The notes beneath the pieces are model-generated. The model worked only from the letters and a program-made list of their open reading frames with translations, was not told where the DNA came from and did no database searches. From Candidatus Hydrogenedentota bacterium (GTDB lineage: Bacteria; Hydrogenedentota; Hydrogenedentia; Hydrogenedentales; SLHB01): 64,000 nucleotides of DNA. Every line of letters begins with the position of its first letter. Within the stretch, counting starts at the first letter, position 1. The stretch lies in contig JADLGB010000031.1 of NCBI GenBank assembly GCA_020849535.1, positions 1 through 64,000 on the forward strand, given 5' to 3'. Positions 17,852-29,127 of this stretch are shown here, piece by piece. Both the position numbers and the translations under genes were made by a program.

Positions 17852-18084
17852 GCGTAAACACTCCCCCCTGCCGCCGCGGGGACGGACGGGCACCATGAAT
17901 TCGTTCGCTTCACCGCCATATTAGACGGACGGGAGAGGCGCGTTAAAGCCTGGAGTCCAGGTACGGCCCGTTCCGATCTGACCACGGGGGCACAGGGAAC
18001 ACGGGGGAAGGAGATGCAGAAGAAGGAATTCCTCTCGCCACGACGCGGAGGCGCAAAGGAACACAGGGTACTGGAGAATGAAAC

Positions 18085-18425
18085 TTGAGAGTAGCGAGTT
18101 CTTGGTTACGGTCTGGGCCCGGTGAAGAGTCCCGATAGGGACGACAGACTGTAGCCCAGCGATTTATCGCTGGGTCTGCGGGAACCCACACATCACCAGC
18201 CCCGGCGAAAGAGATCCGGTTACACCGTATTGCGAGGATGCTCGCCTGCTCTGTCGTCCCTGACGGGACTCGTCTTCTGATTGTCCGCACTACCCAGCGA
18301 TAAATCGCTGGGCTATTATCTTTCGCCCTTGCGGGCTGAAATCGCCCAAGGCGGAGAAGTGGGTGAAGACGCGCGACTTTAGATCACTTGGCGCGGTTGA
18401 GCGGCCGGCGAGTCGGGTGCTCTCA
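18085..18425. repeat. REP/MITE-like fold-back element, copy B
   Basis: Homologous along its length to the element at 5773-6182 but about 70 bp shorter, with the missing stretch in the centre. It keeps both 20-bp palindromes (18155-18174 and 18293-18312), the small hairpin GTCCC-GATA-GGGAC (18129-18142) and the inverted module at the right. Its ends share TGAGAG but are less well matched than in copy A. The flanks (17852-18084) contain only low-complexity DNA rich in CACGGGG and GACGCGGAGGCG motifs. Confidence 0.85.
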
Positions 18426-18602
18426 AGAATGAAAGTGGATGTATTCAGATTCTGCTCCCTATCTTCTCTGCGCCTTGGCGGCTTTGCGAGAGGTGTGCTT
18501 CCAGTGAGAGAGTGGAATGCTGGATGACGCCCGCCTACCAGAAGGCCGGGACCAGACTCCGTGCCAATTGAGACTTCACGCTAGACGCGGCGTGCAACCG
18601 CG

Positions 18603-18632
18603 TTGACCCCTGGAGAAGTCTTTCGCCATAAT
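18603..18632 (+). promoter_or_regulatory. Candidate promoter of the DUF1080 gene
   Basis: TTGACC (18603-18608), an 18-nt spacer and CATAAT (18627-18632), one mismatch from consensus in each box. It would give a leader of about 87 nt before the gene starting at 18726. Between the repeat element and this site (18426-18602) nothing else is recognisable. Confidence 0.5.
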
Positions 18633-18725
18633 TCATGACTGTGACGCTCGTGCTGCGGTATCGGGCGGCGCTCTGGATACGAGATAACAATCCCGGTCAG
18701 GCCGGGAAGTAAGGAGAAGACCACG

Positions 18726-19484
18726 ATGAGAAGCGCATTTGGAAAACGTTTTGTTTTTGGCCTGGGGGCACTCCTCGTGCTAGCGGGTGCTGCCACGGCC
18801 GCCGCCCCTCAGGGTGAGGGTTGGGTTTCCTTGTTCAACGGGAAAGACTTGGCGGGGTGGAAGGTACCCTCCGGCAACGAGGGACTTTGGAGCGTTGTGG
18901 ATGGTGTCATCGACTGCGTCCCTAAAGCCAAGCTCGATGGCGACAACAGTCTGTGGCACGAGAAGGAATTTGGCGACATCCAGCTCTATGTGGAGTGGCG
19001 CATCAAGGAAACGAAGGGCGAGTACCCGATGCCGATCGTCTTGCCGGACGGGTCGGACAAGCTAGGACCCGACGGAAAGGCCATCACCGAGAACCGGCCC
19101 AATGCGGATTCCGGCATTTACTTGCGCGGCACGCCCAAGGCCCAGGTGAACATCTGGTGCTGGCCAATCGGTTCGGGCGAGGTGTACGGCTATCGCACGG
19201 ATGATAAGCAGCCGGCCGCGGTGCGCGCCGGTGTGACGCCCAAGAAGAATGCGGACAAGCCGGTTGGTGAGTGGAACGCGTTTCTCATTACGATGAAGGG
19301 CGACCGTCTCACCGTCGAACTGAACGGCGAGAAGGTCATCGACAACGCCCAGTTGCCGGACGTCCCGGCGAAGGGTCCCATCGCATTGCAGCTCCACGGC
19401 GGCTACAATGCCGAAACGGACACCTGGGACAGCGCGTCGAGCCTTGTCCAGTTTCGCGATGTATATGTGAAAGAGTTGAAGTAG
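18726..19484 (+). CDS. Secreted DUF1080 (3-keto-disaccharide hydrolase-type) protein
   Basis: A 252-residue exported beta-sandwich protein. TAAGGAG precedes the ATG at a good distance; residues 1-26 form a signal peptide (ending TAAA). The DUF1080 fold starts with GWVSLFNGKDLAGWK and continues through GLWSVVDGVIDC, NADSGIYLRGTPKAQV and PIALQLHGGY to the closing strand VQFRDVYVKEL. Members of this family hydrolyse 3-keto-disaccharides or bind and cleave glycans. The family is greatly expanded in planctomycete-like genomes. It is monocistronic, with a strong terminator right after it. Confidence 0.88.
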   Translation: MRSAFGKRFVFGLGALLVLAGAATAAAPQGEGWVSLFNGKDLAGWKVPSGNEGLWSVVDGVIDCVPKAKLDGDNSLWHEKEFGDIQLYVEWRIKETKGEYPMPIVLPDGSDKLGPDGKAITENRPNADSGIYLRGTPKAQVNIWCWPIGSGEVYGYRTDDKQPAAVRAGVTPKKNADKPVGEWNAFLITMKGDRLTVELNGEKVIDNAQLPDVPAKGPIALQLHGGYNAETDTWDSASSLVQFRDVYVKELK

Positions 19485-19499
19485 TCAGTGAAGCATTGA

Positions 19500-19546
19500 G
19501 GCTGGGGGCATCGCATAGCATGGGATGCCCCCAGCCTTTGATTCTT
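19500..19546 (+). terminator. Rho-independent terminator of the DUF1080 gene
   Basis: A perfect 13-bp stem (GGCTGGGGGCATC / GATGCCCCCAGCC) with an 11-nt loop is followed by TTTGATTCTT. It starts 15 nt after the stop codon. Confidence 0.9.
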
Positions 19547-19550
19547 ACGA

Positions 19551-19587
19551 ACGCAGAGACGCAGAGAGCGCGGAGAAACGCAGAGAA
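19551..19587. repeat. Short degenerate CGCAGAGA-type repeat
   Basis: Four imperfect copies of ACGCAGAG(A) follow the terminator. The remaining stretch to 19836 holds short complementary words (CTCGCTGAGCG) but no gene, terminator or promoter that I can support. Confidence 0.6.
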
Positions 19588-19836
19588 CTCATTCTGGTAC
19601 TGCCTCGCTCGCTGAGCGTGGCAGCCCAGCGCTTCGTTCAAGAGATGGACTTTGACGGCCGCACATAGTCCGCTGTGTTCCCCTGCCGGGGCTACAGCAC
19701 CGTTTTTCTCTTGCTCGGCGTCACTGCGTCTTGGCGAGAGAAATGCTCTGAAGTCTCCTGTGAAGATGCCAAGCCCACCTTGGCGTAGCCTTCGGCGGAG
19801 CTAGGTGTGAGAGGCGGCTCTGCCGCGGCACTAACC

Positions 19837-21309
19837 TCACCCGCCTTGCGCGGTTTGATTGGCGACCTTGTCGAACAATCGCAAGACCGTCTCCGCAATC
19901 ATTCGGTCCGCCTCCACTTCGAGGTAGCTCGAACGGGCTCGCCACGTCTCGTAGCCGCCCAGGGCGTGCTGCTCCGTTGTCGGGAGGTATCCGTTATAGC
20001 CGTTGGCGAGTTCGATCGTGAACGCGGGCTTGATCGGCGACTTCTCCTTCAGCAGCAAGCCGATTTCGACAAAGACCTCGCACGGGATGGCTGCGATGCC
20101 GACATCGCCCACGCGAACGGTCTGCACGATCAGGGGTACCGTGTCCGGATACTCGGCGATGAGTACGCTCTCCCGCGCATAGATCTCGGGCATGCTCTTC
20201 ATCTCGGGGCCTTCGGCTTTCGCAATGATGTCTTTGGCCCGCACCAGCTCCGCTTCGTCAGGTTTCCGGACGCCGAGCACGATTTCCTCCTGCGCGGCCG
20301 CCAGAGAAACCCAGTCCTGGAAGCGCACGTCCTGATAGGCGCGGAAGACTTCGCCCGCGACCTTGTTCGCGACACGGCGCATCTGTTCGTACGGTTCGCG
20401 GGGATCTCCCTCGACGCGGAAATTGATGTTGTTGATGTTGCCGCTGGTCCCGTTTGACATGATGCCCACGAAGGGCGGGGCCTGCTGCCCGGCGCCGAGC
20501 AGTTCCTGGATGCGCTCCGCGAATACTCCAAAGTAGTCCGCGGATGCGTGGCCCGCTTCTTCGCCGCCAATGTAGTGGAGCGAGTAGTTGGCCAGGAGGG
20601 CCAGCGGCTCGCCCGCTTTCGTCTCCACGGCGAGGAAGGAAACCTGGGGGTCGGTTGGGCCGGCGGGTTCGATCAGATCCGCGCTGGCGCGCGGGGGATT
20701 CATCTTCACCAGTTCGTCGTCGTTCCCGAAGGGGTCCGGGCCGATCGTGCCGGGCTTCATCTTCCAGCGGCGGTTGAAAACCTCATCCGGGACTTGTCCA
20801 GATCCCCAGCCAATCCGCGCGGGCACCAGGTTGTTGACGGCGCGTTGCACGGCGTCGGCGATGCGCACCGTCAGGAAGCGCTGATAATCGGGGTTGGGGT
20901 CGGTTTGAAACACGGGAGTCGAGCAGGGTCCCTCGTGGGTGTGCGTCGCGGCCATGAGCATGTGCGCGGCCGGAATCCCTGTCGCCTCTTCGGCCATCCT
21001 CTTGGCGGCGTCGAATATCTCGCGCGGGACCATGCAACTGTCCACGAGCACGAATGCGAGCCGGGTCTGGCCATCATCCAGGACGAGGCAGCGCGCGTGC
21101 AGCTCGTCGTGCACGTGCCGGACGACCCGGTCGTTCATGTGTCCCGCGATGGAAAGCCCCATCCACGGGGAGATATTGCTTGTCGCGGCGCCAGCTTTGA
21201 ATTCCACTGCCACTTCCTCCGCCGCGCGTGCCATGGGTCCGCACAGGACCGTCAGGCCGCACGCTACTGCCAAAATCAACCACAGCCTACGCGAAATGCG
21301 CGTCGTCAT
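19837..21309 (-). CDS. Secreted neutral/alkaline ceramidase-like protein (downstream paralogue)
   Basis: A 490-residue exported protein of the neutral ceramidase (PF04734-type) superfamily. A signal peptide covers about 1-29 (ending ARA). The family start (FKAGAATSNISPWMGLSIAG) and the metal-binding box AATHTHEGP are present, as is MSNGTSGNINNINF in the middle. GGGAG lies 7 nt before the ATG. It follows a paralogue by 27 nt, so the two are co-transcribed. Bacteria with such genes rarely make sphingolipids, and here the neighbours are glycan-degrading, so the real substrate may be another amide. That last point is inference. Confidence 0.82.
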   Translation of the reverse strand: MTTRISRRLWLILAVACGLTVLCGPMARAAEEVAVEFKAGAATSNISPWMGLSIAGHMNDRVVRHVHDELHARCLVLDDGQTRLAFVLVDSCMVPREIFDAAKRMAEEATGIPAAHMLMAATHTHEGPCSTPVFQTDPNPDYQRFLTVRIADAVQRAVNNLVPARIGWGSGQVPDEVFNRRWKMKPGTIGPDPFGNDDELVKMNPPRASADLIEPAGPTDPQVSFLAVETKAGEPLALLANYSLHYIGGEEAGHASADYFGVFAERIQELLGAGQQAPPFVGIMSNGTSGNINNINFRVEGDPREPYEQMRRVANKVAGEVFRAYQDVRFQDWVSLAAAQEEIVLGVRKPDEAELVRAKDIIAKAEGPEMKSMPEIYARESVLIAEYPDTVPLIVQTVRVGDVGIAAIPCEVFVEIGLLLKEKSPIKPAFTIELANGYNGYLPTTEQHALGGYETWRARSSYLEVEADRMIAETVLRLFDKVANQTAQGG

Positions 21310-21336
21310 ATCGTTACTCCCGGTCTTGCGGCCGCA

Positions 21337-22707
21337 TTACTTTGCGGACGCGACCTCCCGGCCCTTACTCAATTCATGAACCGCCGCCACGATATCCTCT
21401 TCCACCGAGGGCGCCCAGGGTCCGTAGAATCCGTAATAGACCATGGAGGATTCACCCTCATACCCTCCTTCGCGCAATACCCGGAGCGAGGGAATATACG
21501 CGCATACGTCGTTAGCATACGCGATAACAAACTGGCGGTCGCGTCCCAGCTCGTATTTCAGTCGCAGCGAGTAGTCCACGGTGGCCTCGCCCCCGAGAAC
21601 GGTCATCTGAAGGGAGTCCGCGAACTGCCACACCTGGACTGGATATGGGTAGGTGGTGTCCAGCGCACCTTTCTCATCCAGGGTTGCCAGCAGGCGCTTT
21701 GCACGACGCTGAACATACACGTCCTGGCTCTGCAGTTGCTGCTCGAGTTGTTCACGCGTAGGCGGCGCGCTTAGCGCAAGCGGAATCTCCTTGTACGCGG
21801 CGCGCAGCGGACCGCGCACCTCGCTGACCGTGGCATTCAAGACCTTCTCGACCGCCGTGGCGAGTTCATCGCCATATTGTTGGGCCAGTTCGATGGTCCG
21901 CCGCGGCAGCGGATTCTGGTCCCCGCCGCACCCTTCCACGTACAGCGCGGTCGTGCCGGGCAAGCGCTCTTCGAGCTTTGCCTGCGCGAAGCCGGCGTAG
22001 TCACCGCAGAATTGCTGGAGGCTCAGGGTCGTGTTGTGGCAGGCGTACCCGAACAGTACGGCCTTCAGCGAACCATCCTCGCGGCGCGCAGCGAGGACGG
22101 GCACATCATGGTCTACCGGTCCGATCGGGTTCATGTCATTGATCACACCGTCCACGGTGTACTTGCGGCGATTCTTGGCGAAGCCTGCCTCGCCGATACC
22201 CCACTGCAAAATGCACGGCTCAAGGCTGTTCAGCGCTTGTTCCACGGCGGCCACCATCAGGCCCGGTAACGCGAGGGTGTATGCTTCGATCAACTTCACC
22301 TGGTCCTCGCTGAGGCCGTACATATCGAAGAGGTTGTCGCGAACGACGGGTCCGCTGTGTGTATGTGAGGACGTGAGCATGAGCCGCTCACGCGGGATCC
22401 CGAAACGCTGGTTGACCAGGGCGGCCACCTCCTTCGAGATATTCGCAGGCAGACCGATCAGGTCCGTCGTCACAATGATGGACTTGTCGCCGTGCTCGTC
22501 TTCAATGGCCAGGGCCTTCGCAAAGAGATCATGCAACTTGCCCTGGGATGGTTCCGTACGGCTCGCGTAGCCCGCCATCCACATATCCTGCGCCGGGGTG
22601 ATGACGGAACGCGCCACGCCCACCTTGAACCCTTCCGCACGCGCCGGAACGGCGGCCAGCATACCTGCGAGCAAGAGCCCTCCCACAGCCCGAGATGAGA
22701 ATGTCAT
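21337..22707 (-). CDS. Secreted neutral/alkaline ceramidase-like protein (upstream paralogue)
   Basis: A 456-residue exported paralogue of the next gene. The ATG at 22707 is taken because GGAGCG lies 10 nt upstream, whereas the ATG at 22725 has no ribosome-binding site. The signal peptide ends at VPARA (about 25). The fold start FKVGVARSVITPAQDMW and the metal box SSHTHSGPVVRDN are present, with Ser in place of the Glu that follows HTH in the paralogue. VEGCGGDQNPLPRR occupies the position of the other protein's NGTSGNIN. It is first of a two-gene operon. The two proteins are too different to be a recent duplication. Confidence 0.82.
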   Translation of the reverse strand: MTFSSRAVGGLLLAGMLAAVPARAEGFKVGVARSVITPAQDMWMAGYASRTEPSQGKLHDLFAKALAIEDEHGDKSIIVTTDLIGLPANISKEVAALVNQRFGIPRERLMLTSSHTHSGPVVRDNLFDMYGLSEDQVKLIEAYTLALPGLMVAAVEQALNSLEPCILQWGIGEAGFAKNRRKYTVDGVINDMNPIGPVDHDVPVLAARREDGSLKAVLFGYACHNTTLSLQQFCGDYAGFAQAKLEERLPGTTALYVEGCGGDQNPLPRRTIELAQQYGDELATAVEKVLNATVSEVRGPLRAAYKEIPLALSAPPTREQLEQQLQSQDVYVQRRAKRLLATLDEKGALDTTYPYPVQVWQFADSLQMTVLGGEATVDYSLRLKYELGRDRQFVIAYANDVCAYIPSLRVLREGGYEGESSMVYYGFYGPWAPSVEEDIVAAVHELSKGREVASAK

Positions 22708-22896
22708 ATCACTGAATCGCTCCATTAGATTGAGTTTTACGAGGTGCGGGCACGCTGCCCGGGGAACCTCCGCGAATAGTCCAGACAGCTATAACGGTAA
22801 CCGACTCGCTTCCGTTGGTCAAACCACGCTTCCCCGGCGCTCTATTCCTTGGGTATGCTGATGTTCCGCGGGGTTCAACGAGGGGAGTCGGAAGTC

Positions 22897-24894
22897 ATGA
22901 ACAAACAAGTCTGGTGCATGTTCCTGGCGGCAAGCTGTCTTGTGTGTTCGGCGCACGGTCAAGCGCCACGGGAAATCCCAAAACCGCTGCCGGATCATCC
23001 CGGAAACGTCTATGTCGAGGGTGAGTCCGTGCGCGTGCAGGTCCCGCCGGAAGTTGCGCCTTCCGCCGTGCGGTGGGCGGCGTTGGATGACCGGAGCACG
23101 AGGGTGGTAGAGGGTTCCATGGCCGTGACCGCAGGGGGCGGATTCTCGCCGGTGGAACTGGGAAACTTGGGCGTGGGGTGGTATGAGGTGGAGTTCCTGG
23201 ACGCGGAATCGCGCCGCGTCGGGTGGACCACCGCCGCAGTTCTGGCATCGCTTGCGGCGCCTATTCCCGGCGATTCACCGATGAGTCTCGATGCGGCAAT
23301 CTCGTGGTTTGCCCAGAACGACCCCACGACTCAGGATCGCTTTGCATCCCTGGCGGCCCTTGCCGGTGCGAACTGGATACGGGACCGTCTCCGCTGGCGG
23401 GAGCTGGAACCGGAGCGCGGTAGTCTGCCGCCGCCCACGCAGTACGATGAGGCGGCGCGCATACAGGCTCGGCACGGCTTGAATGTCTTGCAGGTGTGGC
23501 ACGACACGCCTCAATGGGCCGAAGGCCCGGCGGGCAAGCGCAACGGTCCGCCCGCGGACCTGCGCGACGTTTACGCGTTCTGCAAGGCCATGGCCGGGCG
23601 TTTCCAAGGAACCGTGGCGGCCTGGGAACCCTGGAACGAGGCCAATTCACCCAACTTCGGGGGGTGGACCATAGACGAATTGTGCAGCTACCAGAAGGCC
23701 GCCTACTTGGGTTTCAAAGCGGGCGACCCCTCGATCACGGTTGGCTGGCAGCCCATCGCCGGGGCCAACAGTCCGGGGCAAGCCGAAGGCATCATCGCCA
23801 ACGAAACGTGGCCCTATTACGACACCTACAGTATTCATTCCTACGACTGGCCCGATGCGTACGAACGCCTCTGGGAACCGGCGCGTCAGGCGGCCTGCGG
23901 GCGGCCCATTTGGGTGACCGAGTGCGATCGCGGCATGCACGTGGAAGAAGGCTCAACCACCGGCGACTACACGCCAGCGCACGCGCTGCGAAAGGCGGAG
24001 TTCATCGCGCAGTCCTACGCGACGAGCCTCTTCTGCGGGGCGAGCCGCCATTTCCATTTCATTCTCGGGCACTACCTCGAACAAAACGGGAAAGTTCAGT
24101 TCGGCTTACTGCGCAAGGACTTAACACCGCGCCCGAGCTACGTTGCGTTGGCGGCGGTGGGGCGTTTCCTGGCCGGGGCGCGCTGTCTCGGGCGATTGCA
24201 GGTCGAAGCGCAGCCGGATGCGCATGTGTATGCCTTTCGTGCCAAGCCCGGCGGGGCAGAGCGCGACGTGCTGGTGGTGTGGTACCAGCCGCCGGGTGAC
24301 TGGGATCAACGCGGCACTGCGCGGCTCGCATGGCCGCTGCCGGATTCCCTGGATGTCGAAAGCGTATTCGACTACCTGGGCCGCAGGTTGGACGTGATCC
24401 ACCCGCAGGAGCTGGCCTCGGCGCCGATCTTCGTGGTGATGCCGGCCGGCGCCTGCGACACGCTCACCCTCGATCCGCCACGGCGCAGCGAGGCGCGCCA
24501 AGGCGATGCGTCGCCGGTCGTCCTTCAGTTGGAGATGGCGAACAGAGAGGTCGTGGACAAGACCGAAGGCTGGACGCCGCAGTTGGAGCGGGCGGCCAAG
24601 CCGGGAGCAGCAATTGAATTGCGCATCGTCGCAACCAATTTTGGTGAGCGCGCGCTACGTGGAACGGTCGCTTTTGAAGAACTCCCCGCCGGCTGGGAGG
24701 CGGCAGACGTCACGTGGGACGTGCGGGTGGAACCCATGGGCAGGGAAGTGCTGGTGGCGTCGATGGTGCTCCCGGATGACGCTACGAACGCTGAGGCGCC
24801 CTGGATTCGCGTGAAGGGACGTTTCGCGGGGTCGCCAGATGCAACGCTGGCATTTCGTGTCTATCGGGAGGATACCAAGGCCAGTGCGCCATAG
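22897..24894 (+). CDS. Secreted GH39/GH5-like clan A glycoside hydrolase
   Basis: A 665-residue exported protein. The ATG at 22897 has GGGGAGTCGGAAG upstream and begins a signal peptide (about 1-22), so an upstream ATG at 22849 is rejected. A beta-sandwich (about 25-125) precedes a TIM barrel with NWIRDRLRWRELEPERG, WEPWNEANSP (acid/base Glu248) and PIWVTECDRG (nucleophile Glu342), in the spacing of clan A retaining enzymes. The last 110 residues are an NEW3-like immunoglobulin-fold domain (GTVAFEELPAGWEA). Substrate is unknown; xylosidase or related activity is typical of GH39-like proteins. It is divergent from the ceramidase-like operon. Confidence 0.8.
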   Translation: MNKQVWCMFLAASCLVCSAHGQAPREIPKPLPDHPGNVYVEGESVRVQVPPEVAPSAVRWAALDDRSTRVVEGSMAVTAGGGFSPVELGNLGVGWYEVEFLDAESRRVGWTTAAVLASLAAPIPGDSPMSLDAAISWFAQNDPTTQDRFASLAALAGANWIRDRLRWRELEPERGSLPPPTQYDEAARIQARHGLNVLQVWHDTPQWAEGPAGKRNGPPADLRDVYAFCKAMAGRFQGTVAAWEPWNEANSPNFGGWTIDELCSYQKAAYLGFKAGDPSITVGWQPIAGANSPGQAEGIIANETWPYYDTYSIHSYDWPDAYERLWEPARQAACGRPIWVTECDRGMHVEEGSTTGDYTPAHALRKAEFIAQSYATSLFCGASRHFHFILGHYLEQNGKVQFGLLRKDLTPRPSYVALAAVGRFLAGARCLGRLQVEAQPDAHVYAFRAKPGGAERDVLVVWYQPPGDWDQRGTARLAWPLPDSLDVESVFDYLGRRLDVIHPQELASAPIFVVMPAGACDTLTLDPPRRSEARQGDASPVVLQLEMANREVVDKTEGWTPQLERAAKPGAAIELRIVATNFGERALRGTVAFEELPAGWEAADVTWDVRVEPMGREVLVASMVLPDDATNAEAPWIRVKGRFAGSPDATLAFRVYREDTKASAP

Positions 24895-24922
24895 GCGGCA
24901 CCCCTGGCACCCGGGGGAGAAT

Positions 24923-24956
24923 ATGGGAAGCATGGGAGTCATGGGGCCTATGGGAC
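24923..24956. repeat. Degenerate ATGGGA-type short tandem repeat
   Basis: Four spaced ATGGG words (ATGGGAAGC, ATGGGAGTC, ATGGGGCCT, ATGGGACGG) at 9-nt period lie after the GH39-like gene. Such simple repeats are not coding here. Confidence 0.6.
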
Positions 24957-25057
24957 GGAGGCCACCCCCGGGGAACCTCCCAGATGGCCTCGACTTTCCC
25001 AATCAGCAGAGAGGGACTCCGGGCTCTCTGGGCGGCGTGCCACAGCGCGCGTATCCC

Positions 25058-25088
25058 TTGACCTTGCGGCGCGTCTTCGGTCTATACT
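25058..25088 (+). promoter_or_regulatory. Candidate promoter placing the transcription start at the PspC gene's ATG
   Basis: TTGACC (25058-25063), a 19-nt spacer and TATACT (25083-25088). The expected start point, about 7 nt beyond the -10 box, coincides with the ATG at 25095, and no Shine-Dalgarno sequence lies between, so the mRNA may be leaderless. Confidence 0.5.
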
Positions 25089-25094
25089 TCGTGC

Positions 25095-25952
25095 ATGCTT
25101 AAGCTTACGGAGAATCAGGAGCGTCGAATCACGCGTTACCTCCGCGACGTGGGGGAAAGGTTAGGCACCGTGCCTCAGGCGGAGCGCGAGGCGGTGCTGA
25201 CTCGCCTGAATGCGCGCATCGACCGTGAACTGTCCCGTTACACCGGGACGATGGAAGATGCGGAAGTCGAACGCGTCCTCACCCATTTTGGCGACCCCGC
25301 TCAGACTGCGACCCAGAGCGCCATCTCAACACAACCCAGCCTGACCACGTTCGTTTCGTGGCCGGACCGGGTCTGGTTGGGGGTGTGCGCGGGATTGGCC
25401 AGGAAACTCGATATCGACGCGAGCATCGTTCGGGTCATTGCGGTGCTCATGGGGTTGGTCCTTCCGCTTCTTCCGCTGCTGTTGATCGCCTATTTGGCGA
25501 CGTACTTCTGGGACTACTACACAGAAGGCAGACGCGTGCTCGAGCCGGTCGATCTCTCCCGAGTCGCCAAGGCGGTCGCGGCAACAGTGGGCGTGACCCT
25601 GGCACTGCATTTCGGCGCATGGTTCCTCATCGTGTTCATTCCGCACGCCTACCAAGCCATTGCGGCGCAACCGTTATTGCTTGACCGCAATTGGAATTGG
25701 CTCACCTACGACGCTGGCTCGTGGCTGTTTTGGGTATTGGCCATTGGCCTGCCGTTGACGGTCATGTCGGCTCTGCCTGTCCCCAAGGCATGGTCAGGGA
25801 CGCTCCGCAAGGTTGTGCAGGCTGGGCTGGCTCTGTACGCGGTCTTGTTGTGCTTTGGGGTGGCCTGCATTCTCGTGGGCGTGATCCTGCGCGGGGTGGA
25901 GGAGTTTTCCGGCACGGCGGGCACGGACGCAGTCTTCTCACTGATCAAGTAG
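25095..25952 (+). CDS. PspC-domain integral membrane protein
   Basis: A 285-residue inner-membrane protein. The first 80 residues are charged and helical (NQERRITRYLRDVGERLG) and resemble the cytoplasmic helical N-domain of DUF1700/HAAS-type proteins. Residues about 92-145 form a PspC domain (RVWLGVCAGLARKLDID, then a hydrophobic helix). Three further membrane helices follow at about 157-180, 210-232 and 238-262. PspC proteins act in membrane-stress signalling; which partner this one has is unknown, as no pspA or pspB is nearby. It is monocistronic and convergent with glgX. Confidence 0.85.
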   Translation: MLKLTENQERRITRYLRDVGERLGTVPQAEREAVLTRLNARIDRELSRYTGTMEDAEVERVLTHFGDPAQTATQSAISTQPSLTTFVSWPDRVWLGVCAGLARKLDIDASIVRVIAVLMGLVLPLLPLLLIAYLATYFWDYYTEGRRVLEPVDLSRVAKAVAATVGVTLALHFGAWFLIVFIPHAYQAIAAQPLLLDRNWNWLTYDAGSWLFWVLAIGLPLTVMSALPVPKAWSGTLRKVVQAGLALYAVLLCFGVACILVGVILRGVEEFSGTAGTDAVFSLIK

Positions 25953-26015
25953 AGCGGCCCAGATGCTGGCTTTGCTGCCACAAGACCTTCGCGAAAGATG
26001 GTGTCAGTCCCGGTT

Positions 26016-28061
<2,046 letters not shown>

Positions 28062-28131
28062 ACACGCACTCGCTCTGCGCTGGCACTGTCAAACGGCAAC
28101 TGCATCGGCACCTCTTCGTACATCCTCGGCA

Positions 28132-29127
28132 TCACTGGGCCGGCGTTCCCCCTGCCGACTCCAAGATGTGCAGCATTATATCCATGTTGGCCAGCGTATT
28201 CTGCTTGGTGGCCGGGGGCCGGCCTCGCAGGAAGTCGCCTATCGCCTGATGCATCATGTCGGGGCACCGGACACTACCGTCCCGCGTGCGGATATCCGCA
28301 CAGTATTGGCCCTGTTCGTTTGTTGCGCCTTCGACGTCAAAGGCATACCCGTTCAAGATGCAGCGCCGCACGTTCCGCGGCGGCTGAAGGGTGTTGCGCG
28401 CGATCAAGGTGCACTGTACCGCCGCTCCCGCCTGAGTCAGTGCCGTGAGGTCCGCACGGGCCTCGTAGCCGTCGAAGCGAATCCGCAGCGTGTCCCACTG
28501 AATTGCCGCCCCGGGGATCACTTCTAGCAGCATGGAGATCGCGTGCGGGGAGAGGTCCGCCCAGATGCGCCGGGGGTCCGGATCGTGGCCGCGTGCGGGA
28601 GACTCGAGGTGCCCGGTGAATTTGTGAAGAGTCCCTTGCGGGTGACGCTTGGTCCACAAATCCAGGAACCGGCGTGCGCCCGTCGAATACTGGGTGCAGA
28701 CGCCGAACAAGAGGCCGCGTTCCTCTGCGAGACGATAGAGTTCGTGCGCCTGGTCCATGAGCGCGGCGCCACCCAGCGAGGCATCATGGACGAGCGGCTT
28801 TTCGCAGAGGACGTGGCAACCCGCTTTCAGGGACATGCTGCAGTGTTCGAAATGGAGACTGGGGGGAGTGCACACGTCTACAATGCCGGGGCGTTCGCGT
28901 TCCAGGAGGGCTTCGACACTACCATAGCCCCTTCCCGAAAAGCCGAAGAGTTCCTGCAAGCCGGCGGCGGTCTTGCACACGGAAGCTTCGGATGTTCCGG
29001 CAATCGCGCAGACGTCAGCGCCTTCGAGGGCCCACCACTTGGCGTGGTGCTTGCCGATGCCCGACGCACCCAGCACCGCGACCCGCTTGTCCGTTTTTGC
29101 AGGACTCAATTCCGCTCGTCCTCCCAC
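28132..29127 (-). CDS. Gfo/Idh/MocA-family NAD(P)-dependent oxidoreductase
   Basis: A 331-residue cytoplasmic dehydrogenase, probably of a sugar, inositol or biliverdin-like substrate. The Rossmann start VAVLGASGIGKHHAKWW, the substrate loop VDVCTPPSLHFEHC and the family signature CEKPLVHDA are clear. GAGGAG lies just before a GTG at 29127, giving a 22-nt overlap with the preceding gene. A TTG at 29109 overlapping that gene's stop as TTGA is an alternative. The link to the repair genes upstream is only positional; a role in sugar oxidation alongside glgX and the glycosidases is as likely. Confidence 0.85.
   Translation of the reverse strand: MGGRAELSPAKTDKRVAVLGASGIGKHHAKWWALEGADVCAIAGTSEASVCKTAAGLQELFGFSGRGYGSVEALLERERPGIVDVCTPPSLHFEHCSMSLKAGCHVLCEKPLVHDASLGGAALMDQAHELYRLAEERGLLFGVCTQYSTGARRFLDLWTKRHPQGTLHKFTGHLESPARGHDPDPRRIWADLSPHAISMLLEVIPGAAIQWDTLRIRFDGYEARADLTALTQAGAAVQCTLIARNTLQPPRNVRRCILNGYAFDVEGATNEQGQYCADIRTRDGSVRCPDMMHQAIGDFLRGRPPATKQNTLANMDIMLHILESAGGTPAQ

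Noticed and set aside
10967-24894. A Bacteroidetes-type polysaccharide utilisation locus
   Set aside because: No SusC/SusD pair, anti-sigma factor or hybrid regulator lies among the glycosidases.
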